A stretch of 64,000 bases of DNA from Aquidulcibacter paucihalophilus (GCA_030285985.1 CP127384.1:2344501-2408500); one strand, 5' to 3'; shown: positions 16,984 through 26,530, counted from the stretch's first letter. Notes: generated from the letters alone by a model not told the origin. Program-made: numbers and translations.

Positions 16984-17681
16984 TCCCTGGACCCACCCAT
17001 GTTGACCAGGGTTTGTCCCCCACGGGCGAAGGTCTCGGCACCGCTGCGAGTGGCCGCCATCATGGCCTCGAGGTCAAACGGCACCTTGATCCCTGCCTGG
17101 GCCGCCGGACGGGCTGCAATCGCGGCAACCCAACGCTGAAGGTGTTCAAACGGTTCGATGTTCACGCCCGACCATTTGTGCGTCCTGACCCAGCACCAGT
17201 TGGCGATATCGGCGATGGAATAGTCCCCGGCCAGCCATTCATGATCCGCCAGATGCCGATCGAGGACACCGAACAGCCGCCCGCTTTCGCCCTGGTAGCG
17301 ATCGATCACCACCTGGATCTTCTCGGGGAAATAGCGATGGAAGACATTGGCCTGTCCCATCATCGGGCCGATCCCGCCCATCTGGAACATCAGCCACTGG
17401 AGCACGCGACTGCGCCCCTTGGCGTCCGAGGGCATCAACTGACCGGTCTTTTCAGCAAGGTAGATCAGGATCGCCCCGGACTCGAAGACCGCGAAATCGT
17501 CGGCGTCGTGATCGACAATGGCCGGGATGCGGCCATTGGGGTTGATCGCCAGATAGTCCGGGGCCCGCTGCGCACCGGAGAGCAGGTCGATGGCATGGAC
17601 CTGATAGGGCAGGCCCAGTTCCTCAAGCGCAACGGAGGCCTTCCAGCCGTTCGGGGTCGGGGCGGTGTAGAGGGAAATCAT
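16980..17681 (-). CDS. Glutathione S-transferase, YfcG/Nu-class-like
   Basis: 233 residues. Thioredoxin-like N-domain with the TPNGWK segment typical of YfcG/Ure2-type GSTs (residues 8-13), [10 protein letters not shown] (cis-Pro loop) and [12 protein letters not shown] (GSH-binding Glu-Ser), then a helical C-domain with [12 protein letters not shown]. Start chosen at ATG 17681, whose ATGA overlaps the stop of the upstream FGE gene; the longer frame to 17720 would overlap that gene by 43 bases. These GSTs often act as disulfide-bond reductases or in dehalogenation and ether cleavage. This is the only GST of normal length in the cluster. Confidence 0.9.
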   Translation of the reverse strand: MISLYTAPTPNGWKASVALEELGLPYQVHAIDLLSGAQRAPDYLAINPNGRIPAIVDHDADDFAVFESGAILIYLAEKTGQLMPSDAKGRSRVLQWLMFQMGGIGPMMGQANVFHRYFPEKIQVVIDRYQGESGRLFGVLDRHLADHEWLAGDYSIADIANWCWVRTHKWSGVNIEPFEHLQRWVAAIAARPAAQAGIKVPFDLEAMMAATRSGAETFARGGQTLVNMGGSRD

Positions 17682-18532
17682 GGGGCTTCGTCCAGGCTGG
17701 AAGGCAGATCCCGGGCACACCGAAAACCGATGTGTCCTGTCGAGGTTTCGGGGGGCAGTCCGGTTCTAGCGGCCGGTCGGTAGCGCGCGCAATATTCGCC
17801 CGCACAGAGGTATGAACCGCCCTTCAGCGTCTGCCGGACCGCGCTGGCAGCGCCCTCGCCGCAGCCGCAGGTCGGGGTCCGGTCAAAGGGATCGGAGGTC
17901 CATTCCCAGACATTGCCGATCATGTCGAACAGTCCATAGCCATTGGCCGGATAGGCACCGACCGGGGTCGTTCCGGGTTCGGGAGCCTCCGACCACCACG
18001 GAAAGGCCCCTCGCCAGATGTTGGCCATCAGCCGCCCGCCCGGGGCAAGGCTGTCGCCCCAGGCATAGTCGGCCTGGTCCAGACCCCCGCGCGCCGCCAC
18101 CTCCCACTCCTGTGCGTTCGGCAGGCGCTTGCCGGCCCAGACGCAATAGGCGCGTGCATCCTCGCAGGAGACATGGACCACCGGGTGATCCTCGCGGCCC
18201 GCGATCGACGATCCCGGGCCCTGCGGACAGTGCCAGGCGGCTCCATCGACGAACCGCCACCACTGTTCCGGGCGGCTCAGGTCCACGGCCTCCCGGGTCA
18301 TGGCAAACACCGCCGAGCCCGGCGGATCGAGCTGTTCGGCGGTCGTCACCCACCCGGTCTCCGCGACAAACCGGGCAAAGGCCGCATTGGTCACCGGGCC
18401 AACGTCGATGGCAAAGCCGGGTACCTCGACCGCACGCACCGGGCGCTCCTCGGGATAATGGTCGTCGGACCCCAGGTGGAAGACACCACCGGGTATGACC
18501 ACCATGCTTCCGAGCGCTGCCCCTGGGGTCAT
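17678..18532 (-). CDS. Formylglycine-generating enzyme, cytoplasmic
   Basis: 284 residues, FGE/SUMF1 family without signal peptide. Both catalytic cysteines are present: Cys243 and Cys248 in [19 protein letters not shown]. Other family marks are the N-terminal [26 protein letters not shown] and [11 protein letters not shown]. It oxidises the sulfatase cysteine to formylglycine using O2 and copper. It directly follows the sulfatase gene with an ATGA overlap, which fits maturation of that sulfatase before export. The cluster also encodes a second, lipoprotein FGE at 14204. Confidence 0.92.
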   Translation of the reverse strand: MTPGAALGSMVVIPGGVFHLGSDDHYPEERPVRAVEVPGFAIDVGPVTNAAFARFVAETGWVTTAEQLDPPGSAVFAMTREAVDLSRPEQWWRFVDGAAWHCPQGPGSSIAGREDHPVVHVSCEDARAYCVWAGKRLPNAQEWEVAARGGLDQADYAWGDSLAPGGRLMANIWRGAFPWWSEAPEPGTTPVGAYPANGYGLFDMIGNVWEWTSDPFDRTPTCGCGEGAASAVRQTLKGGSYLCAGEYCARYRPAARTGLPPETSTGHIGFRCARDLPSSLDEAP

Positions 18533-20931
18533 ACGGTCATGCCCATACGATCAAGGAAGCGACGGGTTTCAAGGGGATTGGTCGGCTTGTTGTCGACCTC
18601 GATCAGGACCCGCTCGATCGTACCGCCGAACGGGTTCGGCCCCGAATAGCGAGCCGAGACCTGGTTGCCGTAATCGGCACCGATCGAAAACCCGTCATAG
18701 CCCGGCGAGAACAGGACCTGTTCATAGGTCCGCTCGCCGGCCTTGCGACCGTTCACAAACAGGCTGCCGCGGCCGTCAAACGGTCGGGCCGTCAACGTCT
18801 GGACATAGCGGACGGTATTCCGGCCCCGCACCAGCGGGACGCTGGCGACGATCCGCTCGCTCCAGGGCACGAGGCTGTATTCATAGGTCAGCCGCCCGTC
18901 CTCGACATACAGCACATAGCCGGCATGTTTGGATCCGGACGCCAGCAGCACCCCGTCCTGTCCCGGTGCCCAGGTCAGATCGACGGTGATCTTGTGGTCG
19001 AGACCACAGACGAGCGGGGACACGTCCGGCCCGAGTCGCTCGACCGGCGGCCGGAAGTCCCAGCGCGCCCGAAGACCCTTGGCCTGGCGGTCCTGCACGA
19101 GCTTGAGCATGAGGCTGCGGTCATCCAGCGGGAAGACGTTGTATTTCTCCGCATCGGCCTGCCATGCAGCCCGGAGCCGCTGCACGACCTCGGGATTGGC
19201 CGCCGCGAGGTCCCTGCTCTCGTTGGAGTCCTGGCTGAGGTCGTACAGTTCCCAGACATCATCTTCCTGCAGGGTCCCGCGTTTGTGTCGGCTGACCAGC
19301 CGCCAGCGGCCGTCCTCATAAGCCCTGTTGCCTCCCAGTTCGTAGTATTGTCCGGTCCGCGTATTTGCCCGGCCGGAAAGAAGGTTGGGCAGGAAACTCG
19401 CCCCCTCCAACGGCTTTTGAGGGGCTCCGAGATAGGTGTCCGGCCGCTCCACGCCGGCTGCTTCGAGCAGGGTCGGCATGACATCGACGACGTGGACGAA
19501 CTTCTCCCGCACCCGGCCCTTGTCGCGGATCCGGCGGGGCCAGGAGACGATCAGGGGGTCGGCGACGCCACCCAGGTGCGCGTACTGCTTGTAGAGGCGG
19601 AACGGCGTGTTCGAGACACAGGCCCAGGCCATCGGGTAGTGGGGGAAGGTCGCGTCCTCGCCCATCACATCATAGAGTTCGGCGGCCTTCTCCACCGGCA
19701 CCGGCCGACCGAACGCAGGGGCGAAGACATTGGGCGATCCGTCGGGGGTTCCTTCGCCGGATCCTCCGTTGTCCGACATGACCAGCACCAGGGTGTTATC
19801 GGCCTGACCGAGGTCGCGCAGCGTCTCCATCAGCCGCCCGACATTGCGGTCCATATTGGTGATCATGGCGGCATAGACCTCCATGTAGCGGGCAAAGACC
19901 CGCCGCTCGACGGCGTTCAGCTCGGCCCAGGGCCGGGTGCCGAAGGACAGGGGCGGCAGGCTGGTCGTCGCCGGCGACAGACCCATTGCCTTCTGCCGCT
20001 CCAGCCGGGCCGCACGCACCGCATCCCAGCCGATGTCATACTGCCCCTTGTAGGCGTCGCGCTCGCGTCCCCGTGCCTGCAGCGGGGAATGGGCACCCGG
20101 GAAGGCCAGCTGGAGATGGAAGGGCTTGTCCGGCGACAGCGCCTGCTGCGTGCGGATATAGCTGATCGCCCGGTCGGTCAGATCGTCACAGACATAGTAG
20201 TCGTCCGAGACGGGCGCTTCGACCGGAGTCACGCCGTCGTGCAGGGTAGAGGGTTTGAAATAGTCGGTCGAATGGCCCTGGAACCAGTAGGCGCGCTCAA
20301 ATCCGCGCGAGGTCGGCCAGTTGTGATAGGGCCCGTTGGGGCCGCTGCTGCCCGAATTATTGACATGCCATTTGCCGACCAGGAAGGTCGACCAGCCGGC
20401 ATCGCGCAGGATCTCGGGCATGGTCGCGGCCTCGCGGGTCAGGTCGCCGCGATAGCCGGGATAGCCGGCGTCGATATCCGCCAGCCAGCCCATGCCGGCC
20501 GAATGGGAATTAAGACCCGTGAGCAGCGCCGCCCGGGTCGGCGAACACATGGCGCAGGTGCGGAAATTGGAATAGCGCACGCCCGCCCCGGCCAGGGCGT
20601 CGAAGGCCGGTGTCCGGATCTCGCTGCCGTAACAGCCCAGATCGGCGAAACCGACATCATCCAGGACGATCGTGATGATGTTCGGCGCGCCCTGCGGGGC
20701 CGTCGGCTCAGCGGAATAGGACGGGCGTGAATCCCGGAAGGATTCCCGCACCCGCGCGGCCGCGCCGGCAGGCACTGCCGCGGGGGTGATGTAGGGCGCT
20801 GTGGCCTCGCGGATCGCTCCGATCCCCAGGGCACCACCGGCCGCCGCCGCGGTCCCGGCCGCCGTCCCGATCAACAGCGACCGTCGGTCGAGCTGGCGGA
20901 ACGACCACTTCTTCGGGTCCTGATCGGTCAT
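18529..20931 (-). CDS. Tat-exported formylglycine sulfatase
   Basis: 800 residues with start ATG 20931; the longer frame to 21060 is rejected because it would overlap the upstream gene, while 20931 makes an ATGA overlap with it. The N-terminus has a twin-arginine signal ([12 protein letters not shown]). Metal-binding Asp91/Asp92 lie in VLDDVG. The formylglycine motif is [11 protein letters not shown] with Cys129, so a class I sulfatase; LVGKWH and MSDNGG segments follow. A C-terminal part of about 180 residues beyond the sulfatase fold carries a concanavalin-like beta region, as in arylsulfatases of the AtsA type. Predicted to hydrolyse a sulfate ester in the periplasm. Neighbouring FGE genes supply maturation. 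Confidence 0.93.
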   Translation of the reverse strand: MTDQDPKKWSFRQLDRRSLLIGTAAGTAAAAGGALGIGAIREATAPYITPAAVPAGAAARVRESFRDSRPSYSAEPTAPQGAPNIITIVLDDVGFADLGCYGSEIRTPAFDALAGAGVRYSNFRTCAMCSPTRAALLTGLNSHSAGMGWLADIDAGYPGYRGDLTREAATMPEILRDAGWSTFLVGKWHVNNSGSSGPNGPYHNWPTSRGFERAYWFQGHSTDYFKPSTLHDGVTPVEAPVSDDYYVCDDLTDRAISYIRTQQALSPDKPFHLQLAFPGAHSPLQARGRERDAYKGQYDIGWDAVRAARLERQKAMGLSPATTSLPPLSFGTRPWAELNAVERRVFARYMEVYAAMITNMDRNVGRLMETLRDLGQADNTLVLVMSDNGGSGEGTPDGSPNVFAPAFGRPVPVEKAAELYDVMGEDATFPHYPMAWACVSNTPFRLYKQYAHLGGVADPLIVSWPRRIRDKGRVREKFVHVVDVMPTLLEAAGVERPDTYLGAPQKPLEGASFLPNLLSGRANTRTGQYYELGGNRAYEDGRWRLVSRHKRGTLQEDDVWELYDLSQDSNESRDLAAANPEVVQRLRAAWQADAEKYNVFPLDDRSLMLKLVQDRQAKGLRARWDFRPPVERLGPDVSPLVCGLDHKITVDLTWAPGQDGVLLASGSKHAGYVLYVEDGRLTYEYSLVPWSERIVASVPLVRGRNTVRYVQTLTARPFDGRGSLFVNGRKAGERTYEQVLFSPGYDGFSIGADYGNQVSARYSGPNPFGGTIERVLIEVDNKPTNPLETRRFLDRMGMTV

Positions 20932-21971
20932 GCCGCAACTCCTTCGGATCCGTCGCTGGTGAGCAGCGAGTAACACCCGGTTTCTGCAAGAACAGGCTCG
21001 AGCCTGGCGCGCGCTTCGTGGTCCAGGCCCGCGAAGGCCGAAAGCACCGCCTGGAGGCATTTGGCCTGATAGCGATCCGTCGGCTGGGACAACTCAACGC
21101 CGCCTGCCCGATAGCGGAACGTCGTCTGCCCCGAGCGCAGGGCGGCGGCATTGGCCATCAGACAGGGCAGGTAGTGTGTCGCGCATTCGACCAGCAGGGC
21201 CCTCAGCGCCGGCGAGTCGACGTCCTCATCCCACTGGCCCTCGACCTCGCCCGACAGGTCGTCGGATATCTGTACCCAGCGGAACAGCCACGGATACAGG
21301 TCCCGCATCAGTGCCTGGGGCGTCGGGTCGGTGGCCAGCTGGGTCAGCTGACCGTAGAAGGCCATGTCCGCCGCACTCGGTCGGTCACCAAACAGGAAGC
21401 CCCGCTCGACCACCCGCTGGTTCAGGGCGGCCATGATCCTGGCGGCCGAGGCTTCGATGACTGGCTGGGCCGCCTCGCCCGCCCCCACGAGATCGCGGCG
21501 CCCGACCTGACGGTCCCGCCAGACCGCAGCCTGTTCGACAACGGCATCGACCCCGCCCCCCCGAAGGGCGTCAAAGGCAAGCCAGCGGCTCATCTGTTCC
21601 TGGTCGACCGGCCGGGCCCAGCGGTAAAGATACATGGCCTTTGACAGCCACTCGTCCGCCATGTCCTCGAGCAGCAGCGACAGGAAGGCCACCGCTGGAT
21701 CCGTCGGGACCAGGCTGCGCGCGCCAGGGTGCCAGACCTCAAGTTGCTGGATCAACCGGGTGGAGTCGTTCCAGGCCTCACCCTCCGGGGTGACGAGCAC
21801 GGGCACGACCTTGGCCTTCATCGCCTGGGCCGCCATGAACCCGACCAGACCACCCTGCCAGACAAACGGAATTCGCCGATACCGGAGGACCGCGCGCATC
21901 TTCATCGAATAGGGCGATCCGATCGCCCCCTTGAGCTGATACAGGCCCGACCCCGCCAGATCCTCGTGCAA
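20928..21971 (-). CDS. Long GST-fold protein with C-terminal extension (first)
   Basis: 347 residues, much longer than a usual 200-230 residue GST. N-domain: GAIGSPYSMKMRAVLRYRRI (GST first strand and helix), then VPVLVTPEGE and NDSTRLIQQLE (GSH-binding Asp/Ser-Thr). The C-domain includes GDRPSAADMAFYGQL. The last ~90 residues carry CLMANAAA, FRYRAGG and a TDRY...LQAVLSAFAGL segment, also found in the divergent gene at 22076. The start is TTG 21971 with GGAGG five bases upstream. First gene of the six-gene leftward operon; operator site 7 lies between it and 22076. Substrate unknown; GSH-dependent dehalogenation or ether cleavage would fit the neighbourhood. Confidence 0.84.
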   Translation of the reverse strand: MHEDLAGSGLYQLKGAIGSPYSMKMRAVLRYRRIPFVWQGGLVGFMAAQAMKAKVVPVLVTPEGEAWNDSTRLIQQLEVWHPGARSLVPTDPAVAFLSLLLEDMADEWLSKAMYLYRWARPVDQEQMSRWLAFDALRGGGVDAVVEQAAVWRDRQVGRRDLVGAGEAAQPVIEASAARIMAALNQRVVERGFLFGDRPSAADMAFYGQLTQLATDPTPQALMRDLYPWLFRWVQISDDLSGEVEGQWDEDVDSPALRALLVECATHYLPCLMANAAALRSGQTTFRYRAGGVELSQPTDRYQAKCLQAVLSAFAGLDHEARARLEPVLAETGCYSLLTSDGSEGVAA

Positions 21972-22005
21972 ATTAACCTCCGTTGCAGGGGTTGGAACTG
22001 TCTAC

Positions 22006-22028
22006 TATTGGCATTCAGGCTGCCATAA
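22006..22028 (+). promoter_or_regulatory. Cluster operator site 7
   Basis: TATTGGCA-N7-TGCCATAA, one of the best copies, between divergent starts at 21971 and 22076. It would control both the six-gene sulfatase operon and the rightward GST pair. Confidence 0.75.
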
Positions 22029-22075
22029 TGATGATGGCAGGGAGGCCGGTCAATCGATCTGGCCGGAGTGTTTCA

Positions 22076-23137
22076 ATGCTGGTCGTGCATGGGCTGGATC
22101 TGTCGTATTTTACGGGCAAGCTGGAAGGCTATCTGCGCGCCAAGGGCCTGCCCTATCGACTGACCGAGATGAGCGTCGGCAGCTTCCGCCGGCTCGCCCG
22201 CCACACCGGCGTGCAGCAGATGCCGCAGCTGGAAATGCCGGACGGACGCTGGATGACGGATACGGTCCGGATCATCGACGCCCTCGAGACCGAATGTCCG
22301 GAACCCGCCCTGACCCCTTCAGACCCGGCCTGTCGGTTCATGGCCGAACTCATCGAGACCTTTGGAGACGAGCACCTCTGGCGACCGGCGCTCTACTACC
22401 GATGGGCTTTCGCCGACGATGCGCGTCTGATGAGCGCGCGCCTGGCGCGCGGCATGCTGCGGGACATCCCCGGTCCGGCGGCCCTGAAACGCTTGCCGAT
22501 CCTGTGGCGGCAGCGCGCCCACTATCTGCGAGGCGAAGGCGTTACCCCGGCGAACCGGGCCGCGATCGAGGCGGACTATCTCGATCTGCTGGATGCCCTG
22601 GAGCCTGTCCTCAGCCGACGGGACTGGGTCATGGGCGATGCGCCGACACGGGCTGATATCGGGCTGTTCGGTCCGATGTTCCGCCATTTCCACTGCGACC
22701 CGACGCCGGGCCGGATCATGCGGGCGCGGGCACCGTCCGTCGCAGCCTGGGTCACGCGACTGTGGGCGCTGAACGGAGCGGGGGGAGCCGACGCCCGGTC
22801 AGTGACGTCGATCCCCGACGATCTGGGCGCTGTCATCAGCCTGGTCGTGGAGCGTTTCCTGCCCGAGCTCATGGCGAATGCCGCCGCCTGCGCAGCCGGC
22901 GCGGGCGAGGTCCGATACCGTCTCGGCAACCACGACATTCGCTATTCGACCAACCCCTACCGGGCCGGGCGGCTGTCACGCCTGCAGCAGGCCTTCGCGG
23001 CCCTGCCCCCATCTGCCCGGAACACTTTGACCGACCGGCTCGGCGCGGCTGCCGTTCGGCTGCTGTCAGGGCCGGTCATCCCCGATTTCGCCCCTGCCCC
23101 CGGTCTGAGTGACCGCCAGGGCCGCCCAATCCGCTGA
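22076..23137 (+). CDS. Long GST-fold protein with C-terminal extension (second)
   Basis: 353 residues from ATG 22076 (GGAG seven bases upstream); an in-frame upstream extension overlaps the operator and is rejected. The N-domain starts LSYFTGKLEGYLRAKGLPY, with QMPQLEMPDG and TDTVRIIDALE as GSH-site segments. The C-domain has GDAPTRADIGLFGPM. The C-terminal extension has ELMANAAAC, VRYRLGNHDI and PYRAGRLSRLQQAFAALPP, matching the divergent neighbour at 20928. Probably co-transcribed with 23150 (12-base gap). Exact reaction unknown. Confidence 0.84.
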   Translation: MLVVHGLDLSYFTGKLEGYLRAKGLPYRLTEMSVGSFRRLARHTGVQQMPQLEMPDGRWMTDTVRIIDALETECPEPALTPSDPACRFMAELIETFGDEHLWRPALYYRWAFADDARLMSARLARGMLRDIPGPAALKRLPILWRQRAHYLRGEGVTPANRAAIEADYLDLLDALEPVLSRRDWVMGDAPTRADIGLFGPMFRHFHCDPTPGRIMRARAPSVAAWVTRLWALNGAGGADARSVTSIPDDLGAVISLVVERFLPELMANAAACAAGAGEVRYRLGNHDIRYSTNPYRAGRLSRLQQAFAALPPSARNTLTDRLGAAAVRLLSGPVIPDFAPAPGLSDRQGRPIR

Positions 23138-23149
23138 CGAGGTACAGCC

Positions 23150-24313
23150 ATGACGCAACCCTATCTTCTCTACGGCATGCCGGTATCCATGTTTACCGGC
23201 AAGGCCCGGGCCCACCTGCGCAAACGCGGCGTTCCGTTCCAGGAACGGCTGGTCAATGACCCGCGATTTGGCGGCACCATCGCGCCGGCACTCGGCCGGT
23301 TCATGATCCCGGTCCTCGAGACGCCCGACGGCACCATCATCCAGGATACGGCCGATATTCTCGATCACGTCGAACAGGCCTTTCCGGCGGCTGTCCCGAT
23401 CTATCCGACCGGACCCCGACAGTCGGTCATCGCCCGCATTTTCGAACTGTTCGGTGATGAAGGCATGATCCGGACCGGCATGCACTATCGCTGGAGCTTT
23501 CCCGAACAGAACCACGCCTTTATCCAGGCCGGGTTCGCCGCCGGGATCGCGCCCTCTGCCGAGCCGTCGCAGGTCCCGATGATCGCCGAAGCAGCGATGG
23601 CGAAAATGGGGGGCTACCTGCCCATCCTGGGTGTCACGGCCGAGACCATCCCCGCCATCGAACAGGCCTATGAGATCCTGCTGGCCGCTCTGAACGAGCA
23701 TTTCCGCCGGTCGCCCTACCTGCTGGGCGGCGTGCCCAGCATCGGCGATTTCGGCCTGCTGTCGTCCTTCTATGCCCATCTGGGCCGTGACCCCTACCCG
23801 GCCGATCAGATGCGGCGGAAGGCCTATTTCGTCTTGCGCTGGGTCGAGCGGATGAATGCGGCCGATGCCGACATGCCGGAGTTCGCCGATCTGGATCCGG
23901 CCTATGCCGCGGACGACAGCCTGGCCGAGACCCTGGGTCCGGTCTGCGCGGCCGTGGCCGGGATCTACGGTGCCGAACTGACCGCCCAGGTCGAGGCGCT
24001 GGACCGCTGGCTGGCCGACCATCCAGACCTCGCGGCCGGTGAGCTCCTGCAGTCAGAGGACCGGAGCCGCCGTCCGAAGGGGCAAGTGACCTTCGACCTG
24101 ATGGGGACGCCGGTCACGACCACCCTGAGGGCCTTCAGTGTCTTCAAACTGCAGTCGGTGACCGACGCGTTTGAGCGGCTGGAACCGGCCGGGCGCGAGT
24201 CCGTGCGGGCCTATCTCGCGCCGCTGGGACTGGCCCACTGGCTGGAACTCAAGGCGCGCCGACGCATTGAGCGTGTTGGGAACCGCGAGGTGTGGGCCGG
24301 TCTCCCGAGCTGA
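23150..24313 (+). CDS. Long GST-fold protein with C-terminal extension (third)
   Basis: 387 residues. The N-domain VSMFTGKARAHLRKRGVPF is related to that of the 22076 product, followed by FMIPVLETPDG and DTADILDHVEQ. The C-domain has GGVPSIGDFGLLSSF. The extension includes VTFDLMGTPV, TLRAFSVFKLQSVTDAFERL and AGRESVRAYLAPLG, a divergent version of the module in the two other long GSTs. Start ATG 23150, ribosome site GAGG. It ends 20 bases before the convergent SCP2 gene. Confidence 0.84.
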   Translation: MTQPYLLYGMPVSMFTGKARAHLRKRGVPFQERLVNDPRFGGTIAPALGRFMIPVLETPDGTIIQDTADILDHVEQAFPAAVPIYPTGPRQSVIARIFELFGDEGMIRTGMHYRWSFPEQNHAFIQAGFAAGIAPSAEPSQVPMIAEAAMAKMGGYLPILGVTAETIPAIEQAYEILLAALNEHFRRSPYLLGGVPSIGDFGLLSSFYAHLGRDPYPADQMRRKAYFVLRWVERMNAADADMPEFADLDPAYAADDSLAETLGPVCAAVAGIYGAELTAQVEALDRWLADHPDLAAGELLQSEDRSRRPKGQVTFDLMGTPVTTTLRAFSVFKLQSVTDAFERLEPAGRESVRAYLAPLGLAHWLELKARRRIERVGNREVWAGLPS

Positions 24314-24333
24314 GCGACCGGCCCGGCTGTTCT

Positions 24334-24636
24334 CTAGTTCAGGATATTGCCCAGCTGCATGGCCAGGCCCATGTCGCCTTCGATCTTGATCTTGCCCGAC
24401 ATGAAGCCAGCCGTCGGGTTCAGGCGGCCGGCAGCCATTTCGAGGAAGTCGTCTTTCGAGATCTTGACCGTGCAGTCGGCCGCGCTGTCTTCATTGTCGA
24501 CCACCGCCTCGTCGCCCCGGGAGTCGATCCGGATGGCTCCATCGTCGCCGAAATGGAACTTCACCGTCTTGCCCTTGATGCCACCGTTGGCCGCGACGCG
24601 GCCCCGGATCTCCGAGGTGATTTCGTCTAGCGTCAT
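24334..24636 (-). CDS. SCP2 sterol-binding domain protein
   Basis: 100 residues, a stand-alone SCP2 domain: KFHFGDDGAIRI, ADCTVKISKDDFLEMAAGRLNP, FMSGKIKIEGDMGLAMQLGNIL. SCP2 domains bind hydrophobic ligands such as fatty acyl-CoAs or sterols in the cytoplasm. Start ATG 24636 has a GGAGGA ribosome site; the longer frame to 24789 is rejected because it would run into the divergent TetR gene. Its promoter region carries operator site 8. A carrier for the hydrophobic substrate or acyl-CoA is a reasonable inference. Confidence 0.9.
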   Translation of the reverse strand: MTLDEITSEIRGRVAANGGIKGKTVKFHFGDDGAIRIDSRGDEAVVDNEDSAADCTVKISKDDFLEMAAGRLNPTAGFMSGKIKIEGDMGLAMQLGNILN

Positions 24637-24673
24637 GTCACGTTCCTCCGGTATGGGAATAAAACAGGTTAAG

Positions 24674-24690
24674 GTGGCTGGAATAGCCAC
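24674..24690. promoter_or_regulatory. Secondary inverted repeat in TetR/SCP2 control region
   Basis: Perfect 6-bp inverted repeat GTGGCT/AGCCAC with a 5-base spacer, between the SCP2 start and operator site 8. A further repeat, GGAATGC-N11-GCATTCC (24693-24717), overlaps the operator. Function unknown. Confidence 0.35.
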
Positions 24691-24705
24691 GCGGAATGCG
24701 TAATG

Positions 24706-24728
24706 TTTTGGCATTCCGGATGTCAATA
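24706..24728 (+). promoter_or_regulatory. Cluster operator site 8 at the TetR gene itself
   Basis: TTTTGGCA-N7-TGTCAATA, ending just upstream of the ribosome site (GGAG 24732-24735) of the TetR gene at 24743. Position suggests autoregulation by that TetR and control of SCP2. Confidence 0.7.
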
Positions 24729-24742
24729 TTTGGAGCATTCTT

Positions 24743-25369
24743 TTGCTGGAAAGCGCGGACGAAGAGTCTGTTGTCGACGGTCGGCGCATCCGCAGTCAGC
24801 GCAGCCGCTCTGCGGTCGCCCGGGCACTGCTCGACCTGGTTCGCGAGACACGTCAGATGCCGACGATGGACGCCGTCGCCGACCGGGCCAATGTGTCCCG
24901 GCGCTCCGTCTTCCGGCATTTCGCCGACACCAATGAGCTGATCATCGCGGCGACCCAATTGCAGCGCGAAGAGGTCTTCGCCCGGTTTCATTCACGCGAC
25001 ATCAGCGGGCTGCCCGAACCCGAGCTGATTACTGCCGTGGCGCAGAGACTGGGCCGGCTGTGGGAATATGTCAGCCCGGTGCGGGATGTCGCCCGATCCA
25101 TGCGCGCCATGAATCCTGTGATCGACCGCATGCTGCGCGAGGACGAAGGCACCCACCGCAACTACCTGAACACCGTCTTCTCGACGTCTCTGAACCAGGC
25201 GGCCGAAGCCGACCGGGAACTGTTCCTGCGCTCCATGGTCCTGGCCTCATCCTGGCCGACATGGATCGGAATGCGCCGCGACCAGCAATTGACCGTAGTC
25301 GAGGCCAGACGGGTGATGGAGCACACGCTTCGGTCGCTGCTGCTGGCCGCCCGAACGCCGGCCGGCTGA
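24743..25369 (+). CDS. TetR-family regulator (second), candidate master repressor of the cluster
   Basis: 208 residues, start TTG 24743 with GGAG seven bases upstream. Helix-turn-helix PTMDAVADRANVSRRSVFRH at about 40-59, then DTNELIIAATQ; the C-terminal helical domain is likely ligand-binding. The 23-bp palindrome repeated through the cluster overlaps its own promoter, the usual autoregulatory setup for TetR proteins, which makes it the best candidate to bind all copies. An inducer would be a pathway substrate or acyl-CoA; this is inferred. The first TetR (11883) has a different palindrome. Confidence 0.88.
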   Translation: MLESADEESVVDGRRIRSQRSRSAVARALLDLVRETRQMPTMDAVADRANVSRRSVFRHFADTNELIIAATQLQREEVFARFHSRDISGLPEPELITAVAQRLGRLWEYVSPVRDVARSMRAMNPVIDRMLREDEGTHRNYLNTVFSTSLNQAAEADRELFLRSMVLASSWPTWIGMRRDQQLTVVEARRVMEHTLRSLLLAARTPAG

Positions 25370-25409
25370 GCCCGGAAGCAACCGGGACCGAGCGGCCTGC
25401 CGCGGGCCG

Positions 25410-25435
25410 GGTCTGGACGCGATCACGTCCAGACC
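25410..25435. terminator. Strong hairpin between convergent genes
   Basis: Perfect 10-bp stem GGTCTGGACG / CGTCCAGACC with a 6-base loop, between the TetR stop (25369) and the metallohydrolase stop (25445). Candidate bidirectional terminator; no long T-run. Confidence 0.6.
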
Positions 25436-25444
25436 GAACGCGAT

Positions 25445-26530
25445 CTAGAACAGGCGTTTGCGCTGCATGCTGTCGTCACCGCGCGGCAGGCTGAACAGCA
25501 TGCCGTCCTCGCCGACGATGATCGGGCCGTCAAAATGCTTGCGCGCATCGCCCAGGAAGGCCGCGTACCCATAGTCGAGGGGCTGGGGTGGCACGAGGTG
25601 GTTCAGAACCAGCGTGTCCACGCCCGCGGCCTTCGCCGCATCGGCTGCCTGTTCGGGGGTGGCGTGATAGTCGACGATGTCACGCATGACCTGGGCCAGA
25701 TTGGCCTGCCCCTTGTCATCCAGTCGCTTTTCGATGGTCGAAAGCAGGGCCGGCTGCAGGGCATCGTGAACGAGGATGTCGGCACCGGCCGCCATGGCGT
25801 TCAGGTGGGCCGAGACCGCCGTGTCGCCGCTGAAGACCACGCTGCGCCCGGCATAGTCGAAGCGATAGCCTACGGCCGTATGGACCGGATTATGATTGAC
25901 GGTGAACGCCGTCACCACGAGGCCATCGGCATTATAGACCACGAGCCCGCCGGCGGCCGCTGCACCCTGGATACTGAAGGCGACGGGGGCGGCCCCCTGT
26001 CCGGAGGGCGGCGCAATGGCAGCGCTGTGGTGCGCGACCCGATAGCCCGAGTCGAGCACATAGGCGGCATTGAACCCGGCGGCCACACTCTCGACGCCCT
26101 CCGGTCCGTAGAGAGGCATTGGCCGGGTGCGGGTCCCGCTGACCCAGCTCTGCAGCAGGACCGGCGGCAGACCGTCGATGTGGTCGGAATGGAAATGGGT
26201 CAGGAAGATCGCTTCGATCCGCGAGGCCGGAATCCCCATTCTCGCCAGGCTGCGGGCGGCCCCCTCCCCGCTGTCGATCACGAAGACCTTGCCACCGACA
26301 ATCACGGCGCTGCATGGACCCGCCCGGGTCGGGTCGGGGAAGGGTGACCCGGTTCCGCAAAGCGCGACATTGAGACCGTCCGCCATGTCAGCGACACTGT
26401 CGCGACCGACCTGGGTGTTCGCAATACGCCCCAGCACGCCGGCCCCGATGGGTCGCTGGAACACGATCAGCACTCCGGCCGCCAGAACGACGAGGATGAG
26501 ACCGGCGAGTGCAACGCGGCGAAGGTTCAT
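25445..26530 (-). CDS. Membrane-anchored metallo-beta-lactamase-fold hydrolase
   Basis: 361 residues. An N-terminal hydrophobic segment (about 6-24) acts as signal anchor, so the enzyme probably faces the periplasm. The metal site motif is THFHSDHIDG (His112, His114, Asp116, His117), with later ligands in VNHNPVHT, FSGDT and LNHLVPP, as in the RNase Z/arylsulfatase-like branch of the MBL fold. Two zinc ions and hydrolysis of an ester, sulfate ester or phosphodiester are possible. It lacks the domain plan of SdsA-type alkylsulfatases. The ATG overlaps the stop of the upstream gene (ATGA), placing it third in the TonB receptor operon. Confidence 0.87.
   Translation of the reverse strand: MNLRRVALAGLILVVLAAGVLIVFQRPIGAGVLGRIANTQVGRDSVADMADGLNVALCGTGSPFPDPTRAGPCSAVIVGGKVFVIDSGEGAARSLARMGIPASRIEAIFLTHFHSDHIDGLPPVLLQSWVSGTRTRPMPLYGPEGVESVAAGFNAAYVLDSGYRVAHHSAAIAPPSGQGAAPVAFSIQGAAAAGGLVVYNADGLVVTAFTVNHNPVHTAVGYRFDYAGRSVVFSGDTAVSAHLNAMAAGADILVHDALQPALLSTIEKRLDDKGQANLAQVMRDIVDYHATPEQAADAAKAAGVDTLVLNHLVPPQPLDYGYAAFLGDARKHFDGPIIVGEDGMLFSLPRGDDSMQRKRLF

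Noticed and set aside
15217..17139. 640-codon plus-strand open frame
   Set aside because: Antisense shadow of the acyl-CoA synthetase gene with no recognisable motif.
24637..24789. Extended N-terminus of the SCP2 protein
   Set aside because: It would overlap the divergent TetR gene and operator; ATG 24636 has a GGAGGA ribosome site and begins a complete SCP2 domain.
25445..26530. Metallohydrolase as an SdsA-type alkylsulfatase
   Set aside because: It is only 361 residues and lacks the dimerisation and SCP2-like C-terminal domains of that family; the pattern is closer to RNase Z-like MBL proteins.
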